Positions 58,243-64,000 of a stretch of DNA of 64,000 nt are shown piece after piece (position 1 is the first letter of the stretch; every line of letters starts with the position of its first letter). Under the pieces are notes generated by a model. The model was not told the origin of the DNA. It ran no database searches and saw only the letters and a list, made by a program, of their open reading frames with translations. The stretch is from Deltaproteobacteria bacterium. GTDB lineage: Bacteria > Myxococcota > Myxococcia > Myxococcales > Anaeromyxobacteraceae. Location: the NCBI GenBank assembly GCA_016214955.1, contig JACRMN010000012.1, forward strand, positions 434,001 through 498,000, given 5' to 3'. Made by a program: the position numbers and the translations under genes.

Positions 58243-61200
58243 CACCCCAGGGCCACCTCGGCTACCTCACCGCGGATGGGCAGGTGGATGAAGGAGGCGC
58301 GGAGCGGCTTGCCGAGGGCGCCGGCCAGCGACAGCGCGTACCAGCCGAGCTGCGGCGCCCACTCCCCGACGAGCCTCCGGTCCCGCTCCGCCTCGCCGCC
58401 CGGAAAGGACTTGTGGTCCACCAGCACGAAGCCGTCCGGGAGCTCCAGCACCAGGTCGGCCTCGCCGACCAGCAGCCGGGGCGGCGGCCCCGGGAGGCGC
58501 GCCCGTACCGGCCACTCCCGGAGCCAGCGGGCGCCGGGGTAGCGGGCCCCGGCCCAGGCGGTGAGCGCCCCCGAGACCTCGAGGAGCGTGCGCGGGTCGA
58601 TGGCTCCGGCCACGCCGTGGGCCGACAGGAGCCGCGCGGCCATCGCGAGCCGCCCCGGCTCGGCGCCGGGCGCATCGGCGGCCAGGAAGCCGTGGATGGC
58701 GTCGCCCACCTTGTTCATCTGGTCGGCGCGGGCGGCGAGCGGCCGCCGGCCGGCGAGCGGCGTGACCGCCACCAGGCGGGCGGCCAGCGAGGGCAGCGGC
58801 TCCGAGGAGGGGTTGACCCGCTCGGGCGGCCGGCTGGCCGGCGCCCCCGGCGCGTACCAGCGGACGGCGGCCGGCTCCGGCGCCTCGGCCGCGGGGGGCA
58901 GGCCGGAGAGCGCCCGCACCCGGCAGGGCCAGCGCTCCTCGCCCACGGTCACCTCGGCCAGGCCCGGAGGAGCGTCGAAGGGGAAGGCGGCCAGCGGTTG
59001 CCCGTCGCCGCCGGCGAACGGCGCCAGCGAGGCGGCGCCCAGCCCCTTCTTCGCGTCCAGGGCGGCCACCAGCACGATCAGGTCGCGCGCCCGCGTGAAG
59101 CCCACGTACAGCAGCCGGAGCTGCTCGGCGGCGTGGCGCGCCCGCGCCCGCCGGGCGGCGGGCGAGGCCGAGGCGGCATCGAGGTAGGAGAGGCCGGTGG
59201 ACATGTCTCCGTAGGGCCAGGGCCAGAAGCGCAGCCAGCGGCCGGCGAGCGGCGCCGCGAAGTCGAAGCGCCCCGCCGGCTCCACCGCCACCGCGAAGGG
59301 ATCGGGCGCGCGGGCGAAGTCGAGATCGGCGAGCACCACCACCGGCCACTCCAGCCCCTTGGCGGCGTGCCAGGTGGTGACCTGCACCGCGTCCTCGGCG
59401 GTGGGGGTGGCCTGCGGTGCCTCGCCGTCGAGGCCCGAGAGGTGGGCGACCAGCCCGAGCACCGTGGCCGCGGCGCGGCGCGCGCGGCAGAGCTCCTCGT
59501 AGGCGCGGGCCTCGGCCCGCAGCGCCTCCAGGTTGGCGAGCCGGCGGCCCGGCTCGGGCCAGCCCCGCAGGAGCTCCGGCAGGCCGGCCACGCGCAGCGC
59601 CAGGTCGAGCGCCTCGGCCGGGGAGAGGTGGGCGGAGGTGGCGGCCCGGAGCGCGGCCACGCGCGGGTCGTCGGCGAAGGGCGCGGGCATGCGCGGCCCC
59701 GGCGCGCCCGCCTTCTCGGCCTGGTCGCGCGCATCGCGCCAGGCCGCCATCTCCAGGAGCCGCCGCGAGAGCCAGGCGTCGGGGTCGGCCGCGCCGCGCC
59801 CGCCGAGCCAGCTCACCTCCAGGGCGGCGATCCCGTCCTCGGCGTCGGCCAGCAGCGCCAGCGCCGCGCGCGCCAGCAGGCACTCCGGCTCGGCGGCCAG
59901 GCCGGGGAGCGAGACCGTGGCCGGGATGCCCCGGGCCCGCAGCGCCTCGGCCACCTCGCGGCAGCGCTCGTTGCGCCGGGCGAGCACGGCCACGTCCCTC
60001 CGCCCCGCCGGCCTCAGCCGGTCCACGCCGCCGGCCACCCGCTCCCGCACCTGCGGCGGCGCCGCCAGCAGCGCCTCGACGCCGGCCGCCACCGCGTGGG
60101 CCTCGCTGGCCTTCACCACGGCGCCGTCCTGCTCCGCCTTCTCGGGCTGCCAGCGCCAGGTCTCGAGGGGCGGCTGCGCGTCGAGCGCCGCCGGGTCGGG
60201 CTTCTCCGGCGCCAGCCGCACCTGCTCCGCCGGGAAGCCGAGCGGCTCCAGGGCCCGGGAGAAGAGCCCGGAGCAGAGCGCCACCAGCGGCGGGCGCGAG
60301 CGGTAGGAGGTGCGGAGGAGGTCGGGGGGCCGGCCCTCGAGCGCGGCCTCCACCGCGGCGGTCATGAGGTCGGGATCGGAGCCCTGGAAGCCGAAGATGG
60401 CCTGCTTGCGATCGCCCACCCAGATGCTCCGCCGCGCCAGGGCGCCCAGCGAGGCCGCCACCGCGAGCTGGATGGGCGAGGTGTCCTGGAACTCGTCCAC
60501 CAGCACCAGGTCGAGCCGGGCCCGGAGCGCCTCGGCCACGCCCGGCCGGCCCAGGAGCCGGCTGGCGAGGGCCAGCATGTCGCCGAAGTCCACCACCCGG
60601 GAGCGGGCCTTCTCGGCGGCGAAGGCCGCCACCGCCTCGCCCGCCAGGCCGAAGAGCTCGGCCTGCAGCGCCCGCAGGTCGGACTGGAAGGGCTCGCTGC
60701 CGGTGTGGCCGTCCACCAGCGCGAGGAAGGGGCCGGCCGCCGGCGCCAGCTTCTTGACCCGGAGCTTGCCGGCCAGCTGCACCTGATCCTTCCAGGGCGC
60801 CAGCCCCCGCCGCATCAGCCGCTCGAGCCGATCGGCCGCGGCGGCGCGGCCCCGGGCGGCGCCGGTGCCCTCGGCGTCGGCCGCCTGGCGCAGCACCGGG
60901 AGGAGCGCGCCCAGGGAGCGCGCCAGCGCCCGCCGGTAGTCGGCTTCACGGGTCGTGACCGGCGGCAGGAGGGCATCGAGGGTGCGCCGGCTCTCGGCCG
61001 CCGAGGCGGCCAGCTCGGCGGCCTCCATGCCGTTCTCGCGGGCGCGCTCCACCAGGTCGCGCAACGGCACCTGCCAGTCCGGCAGCGAGAGGCGCCAGGC
61101 CAGCTCGTTGAGGGCCGACTCGCGGCCGGCGATCACCCGGGCGAGGGCGCGGGAGAAGAGGTGGCGGCGCTCCGAGTCCGGGATGGGCTCGAGGTAGGGG

Positions 61201-61484
61201 GAGAGGCCCGCCTCCAGCGCGAACTCCCGCAGCAGCCGCTGGCAGACGGCGTGGATGGTGCCGAGGTAGCCGTCGCGCACCCGGGCGGCGAGGTCGGGGC
61301 GGCGGTTCTCCAGCAGCTCGGCGCGGATGCGACTCTCCAGCTCCCCGGCCGCCTTCTTGGTGTAGGTGATGGCGACCACGCCCTCGGGCCGCGCGCTGCC
61401 CTCCAGCAGGGCGGCGGTGAGGTCGCGGGAGAGGCGCCAGGTCTTCCCGGTGCCGGCGCTGGCGCTAACGATCTCGACCTTCAC
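58242..61484 (-). CDS. addA: UvrD/RecB-family helicase-nuclease, AddA-like
   Basis: The 1080-residue protein starts at GTG 61484 with Walker A SASAGTGKTWRLS, then ITYTKKAAGEL, GTIHAVCQRLL, VDEFQDTSP, WVGDRKQAIFGFQGSD, TTWHAAKGLEWPVV and LLYVGFTRARD, a complete superfamily 1A helicase set. The C-terminus is a PD-(D/E)XK nuclease with GEADLVLELPDGFVLVDHKSF. With the overlapping upstream gene it forms an AddAB-type enzyme that processes double-strand DNA breaks for recombination. Confidence 0.92.
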   Translation of the reverse strand: MKVEIVSASAGTGKTWRLSRDLTAALLEGSARPEGVVAITYTKKAAGELESRIRAELLENRRPDLAARVRDGYLGTIHAVCQRLLREFALEAGLSPYLEPIPDSERRHLFSRALARVIAGRESALNELAWRLSLPDWQVPLRDLVERARENGMEAAELAASAAESRRTLDALLPPVTTREADYRRALARSLGALLPVLRQAADAEGTGAARGRAAAADRLERLMRRGLAPWKDQVQLAGKLRVKKLAPAAGPFLALVDGHTGSEPFQSDLRALQAELFGLAGEAVAAFAAEKARSRVVDFGDMLALASRLLGRPGVAEALRARLDLVLVDEFQDTSPIQLAVAASLGALARRSIWVGDRKQAIFGFQGSDPDLMTAAVEAALEGRPPDLLRTSYRSRPPLVALCSGLFSRALEPLGFPAEQVRLAPEKPDPAALDAQPPLETWRWQPEKAEQDGAVVKASEAHAVAAGVEALLAAPPQVRERVAGGVDRLRPAGRRDVAVLARRNERCREVAEALRARGIPATVSLPGLAAEPECLLARAALALLADAEDGIAALEVSWLGGRGAADPDAWLSRRLLEMAAWRDARDQAEKAGAPGPRMPAPFADDPRVAALRAATSAHLSPAEALDLALRVAGLPELLRGWPEPGRRLANLEALRAEARAYEELCRARRAAATVLGLVAHLSGLDGEAPQATPTAEDAVQVTTWHAAKGLEWPVVVLADLDFARAPDPFAVAVEPAGRFDFAAPLAGRWLRFWPWPYGDMSTGLSYLDAASASPAARRARARHAAEQLRLLYVGFTRARDLIVLVAALDAKKGLGAASLAPFAGGDGQPLAAFPFDAPPGLAEVTVGEERWPCRVRALSGLPPAAEAPEPAAVRWYAPGAPASRPPERVNPSSEPLPSLAARLVAVTPLAGRRPLAARADQMNKVGDAIHGFLAADAPGAEPGRLAMAARLLSAHGVAGAIDPRTLLEVSGALTAWAGARYPGARWLREWPVRARLPGPPPRLLVGEADLVLELPDGFVLVDHKSFPGGEAERDRRLVGEWAPQLGWYALSLAGALGKPLRASFIHLPIRGEVAEVALG

Positions 61485-64000
61485 GGCGGCGCCCCCTCGC
61501 CCACGCGGGTCCGGCACAGGGTCTCGACGCGGCAGAAGCGGCACGCCGCCTGGCGCAGCGCCTCGCCGGGTCCGTCCAGCTCCGGCCCGCCGGCCTCGGC
61601 CACCGGCCCCTGCCACGGCAGGTCGTCTGCGCAGACCGGCAGCGCCCCCTTGCGCAGCACCCCCTGCCAGGCCCGGAAGCGCTCCTCGGCGTCCCGCAGC
61701 GTCTCGTCGGAGGAGGGGCCGTCCACCACCGTGGCCCCGGGGAAGGCCCGCGGGCTCACCGTCAGGAGCTCGCCGTCGGCCAGGATGAAGAAGCCCGCCG
61801 GAGGCACGTCGCCGCCGCGCCGGAGGAGCGAGGCGTAGAGCGCGATCTGCAGGCCGTGCCCCTCCTCCAGCTCGGCGCGCCGGTGGCCGCCGTGCGCCAG
61901 CTTGAGGTCGAGGAGCGCGGGCTGGCCCCGCTTCTCCAGCACCAGGTCGACGTAGCCGTGCACCGGCAGCCCCGCGAAGCGCCCCTTCACCTCCAGCTCG
62001 GCGGCGGAGGGCCGCCAGCCGCCCTTCTGCAGGAGCGCCACCAGCGCGCCGGCCGCCCGGCCCACCAGCGCGCGGGCGCCGTCCCGCTCTGCCTCGCGCC
62101 CCAGCGCGGCGAGCGGCGCCGCCTCGGTGCCCACCCGGGCGTCGAAGGCGGCCAGGGCCCAGGCGCTCGCCTGGTCCGGCGTGCAGGTGGCGAGGTCGAG
62201 CCGCTGCGGGCCGAGCAGCATGTCCTGCAGGAGCGCGTGGGCGAAGGTGCCGAGCAGCCGGCTGCCGTCGGGCAGGTCGAGCGCGCGGCCGGGCTGGAGG
62301 CGCGCCTGGTGTTCCAGCGCCCAGCGGAAGGGGCAGCCGAGCAGCGCCTGGATGGTGGTGGCCGAGAGCTGGCCGCGCACCCCGAGCGCCGCGGGCGGGA
62401 CGGTCCACACCGCGCGCGGGCCGATGGGCGCGGCCGGCGGGACGGGGACGGTGGCCAGCGCCGGGGCCGCGCCCGCGAGGAGCCGCTCCGAGCTGCGGAT
62501 GCAGGCGGCGAGCGCGCCCGGCGCGGTGCGGACGCGCAGCTCGTCCTGCAGCGCGTGGGGCGCGACCGGATCGGCGCCATCGAGCCGCCAGCGCACCAGC
62601 GCTACCCGCTCGCGCGCCAGGAGGAGCGGCCGGCGCCAGCCGCCGGCCTCGACGCCGCGGGCCTCGCCGGGGGCCGCCAGCGACAGCCCCGCCTCCAGGA
62701 GGGTCCGGCGCTCCGCCTCGGTGAAGGGCTCGGGCGCGGCGGCGCCCTCGCCGTCCACGAAGCCGAACCAGAGGACGCTCGAGGCGCCGGGCTGCACCGC
62801 GCCCGGACCCGTGCACACGGCCGGACGGCCCGCCTCGGCCGCGAAGGGCGAGGCCTCGGCGCCGCTCCCCGCGGCGAGGTCGTGGAGCTGACCCAGCCCC
62901 AGCGGCGAGAGCCGCTCGCCCTGCGGCAGCGCGGTCAGGTTGCGGGCGAGCGTGTGGGCGGTGATCGACGCCTGGGACCAGAGCGCGGCGTCGAGCAGAT
63001 GGCCCTCCTCCTCGGCGCCGGCGGCCCGGGACCCGGCCCAGCTCCCCACCTGGCTCGCCAGCGCCGCCGCCTCCGGCGCGGGGATGCCGGCGGCCGGGTC
63101 GTGCGCCTCGCCGCCGAACCACTGCTCGACGCTGCGGCGCAGCGCGGCCCCCTCCTCGCCCGCCTCCGCGGCGAGTGCTTCCACCGCCTCCCTCCAGGCC
63201 GGGCTGCCCAGCCCGGGCTGCTCGGCGAGCGCGGAGAGCAGGGCGCGGCGCACCTTGCCGGGCAGCGGGCCGCCCGGCAGGAGGAGCAGCTCGGCGGCGC
63301 GGAGCGGATCGCGCGGGCGGAAGGCGAGCGCCAGGCGCAGCGGCAACACCTGGGCGTGGGGCCGCTGGGTGGAGGCGGTGGAGAGGCCGAGCGTGGGAAG
63401 CCCCTGCCGCGAGAGGGCGGCGTCGAGCGGCTCGGCGCCGGCGGTGACCACCGCGGTCGTCGAGGCCAGCGGCCAGGTGCGCAGCAGGGCCGCCGCCAGC
63501 TCGGCCGACTCGATGGGCGTGTCGGCCTCGAGCAGCAGGAACGAGCCGTCTCCCGCGAGCGCGGCCGGCGGCGCTCGCGGGTCGAGGAGGGCGCGCTGCA
63601 CGCGGCCCAGGTCGGTGCCGGCGGGCGCCAGCGGCGCGGCGGTCGCGGCCTCGCGCACCGTGGCGCCGGCCCGGGCGAGCGCCGCCAGGAGGTCCCGGAC
63701 CAGCGGGGCGTAGGCCTCGCGCTCGGCGGTGAGCTCGATCGCGAGCGGGCAGGGCAGCGGCGCGGCGCCGGCCGCGGCGACCAGGTCGCCGAGCAGGTCG
63801 GGCGCGCCCGGCGGAAGCGGCGGGGTGTCGAGCGCCTCCAGCCCCGAGAGGTCGAGGAGCCGCGGGCTGCCGGAGAGCGGGTCCCCGCGCCAGCCCGCCA
63901 GCCGGAGCCGGTCGCGCAGCGAGAGCAGGTGCGCCGCGACGCCGTAGGGGTCGGCGGCCCGCGAGGCGGAGTAGGAGCGTCGGCCGTCCTCGTGGACGGC
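61481..64000 (-). CDS. addB: AddB-like iron-sulfur nuclease subunit (N-terminus beyond window)
   Basis: The frame is open to the right edge, so at least 839 residues are present and the start lies outside. Near the edge is DPYGVAAHLLSLRDRLRLAGW, typical of AddB. The C-terminal nuclease has GYVDLVLEKRGQPALLDLKLA with the catalytic Asp and Lys, flanked by GCPFRWALEH and CRFCRVETLC, the four cysteines that hold the [4Fe-4S] cluster. The helicase part appears inactive as in AddB proteins. The stop overlaps the addA start by 4 bp. Confidence 0.88.
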   Translation of the reverse strand, partial: AVHEDGRRSYSASRAADPYGVAAHLLSLRDRLRLAGWRGDPLSGSPRLLDLSGLEALDTPPLPPGAPDLLGDLVAAAGAAPLPCPLAIELTAEREAYAPLVRDLLAALARAGATVREAATAAPLAPAGTDLGRVQRALLDPRAPPAALAGDGSFLLLEADTPIESAELAAALLRTWPLASTTAVVTAGAEPLDAALSRQGLPTLGLSTASTQRPHAQVLPLRLALAFRPRDPLRAAELLLLPGGPLPGKVRRALLSALAEQPGLGSPAWREAVEALAAEAGEEGAALRRSVEQWFGGEAHDPAAGIPAPEAAALASQVGSWAGSRAAGAEEEGHLLDAALWSQASITAHTLARNLTALPQGERLSPLGLGQLHDLAAGSGAEASPFAAEAGRPAVCTGPGAVQPGASSVLWFGFVDGEGAAAPEPFTEAERRTLLEAGLSLAAPGEARGVEAGGWRRPLLLARERVALVRWRLDGADPVAPHALQDELRVRTAPGALAACIRSSERLLAGAAPALATVPVPPAAPIGPRAVWTVPPAALGVRGQLSATTIQALLGCPFRWALEHQARLQPGRALDLPDGSRLLGTFAHALLQDMLLGPQRLDLATCTPDQASAWALAAFDARVGTEAAPLAALGREAERDGARALVGRAAGALVALLQKGGWRPSAAELEVKGRFAGLPVHGYVDLVLEKRGQPALLDLKLAHGGHRRAELEEGHGLQIALYASLLRRGGDVPPAGFFILADGELLTVSPRAFPGATVVDGPSSDETLRDAEERFRAWQGVLRKGALPVCADDLPWQGPVAEAGGPELDGPGEALRQAACRFCRVETLCRTRVGEGAPP

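Overview
The window is a 64 kb stretch of very GC-rich chromosome with tightly packed genes and strong third-position GC bias. The gene content (two cbb3 oxidase loci, a tetrathionate-reductase-like molybdoenzyme, a fused 2-oxoacid:ferredoxin oxidoreductase, sigma-54 regulators, many lipoproteins) fits a facultatively anaerobic member of the Myxococcota close to Anaeromyxobacter. That assignment is inference. No rRNA, tRNA, CRISPR array, insertion sequence or prophage was seen.

Layout. Bases 1-12,838 hold two cbb3-type cytochrome oxidase loci. The first enters from the left as the end of a CcoO-like gene followed by two small membrane proteins, CcoG, a 44-residue peptide and a CcoI copper ATPase. 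The second runs ccoN, a CcoO fused to an extra cytochrome c domain, a stand-alone CcoP-type membrane anchor, two tiny membrane peptides, ccoG, ccoH, a SafE/DsbD-like membrane protein, ccoI and ccoS. Bases 12,960-18,211 are housekeeping and hypothetical genes: cupin, DUF2461, a Trp/Tyr/Gly-rich exported protein, DUF456, a divergent ArgJ and a degenerate GGDEF protein. Bases 18,351-22,145 hold a two-gene fused KorDA/KorBC enzyme and a heme A synthase-like protein. Bases 22,204-25,318 are an ArsR-type regulator divergent from an exported thioredoxin, a CcdA-like protein, a COG0701 permease and a second thioredoxin.

Bases 25,361-33,345 form a coherent respiratory module: an NtrC-type response regulator, a histidine kinase, a PhnD-like binding lipoprotein and, divergently, TtrB-TtrA homologues with no TtrC membrane subunit. 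Between the divergent genes lie a textbook sigma-54 -24/-12 element and two matching 16-bp enhancer-like sites 44 bp apart. Bases 33,424-38,366 carry a thioesterase, a TAXI-type TRAP transporter with DUF1850 and a DapA-family aldolase.

Bases 38,397-44,097 are built around an ECF sigma factor and a membrane protein (probable anti-sigma) with a periplasmic CBM48-like domain, followed by lipoproteins, a possible outer-membrane barrel and a second CBM48-like lipoprotein. Three identical-format promoter motifs (GGTAACC, 15 nt, CGTC) precede three units in this block and nowhere else I could find, suggesting a self-contained, autoregulated envelope regulon. The rest (44,198-64,000) has thioesterase, HipA-like/DUF3037, YcaQ-like, oligopeptidase F, ParA-like, LysM and ADP-ribosylglycohydrolase genes, three consecutive WYL-domain regulators and an AddA-AddB helicase-nuclease pair cut by the right edge.

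A further pattern is that many genes on both strands have a TA-type -10 hexamer ending 6-8 nt before the start codon and no ribosome binding site, implying widespread leaderless mRNAs.
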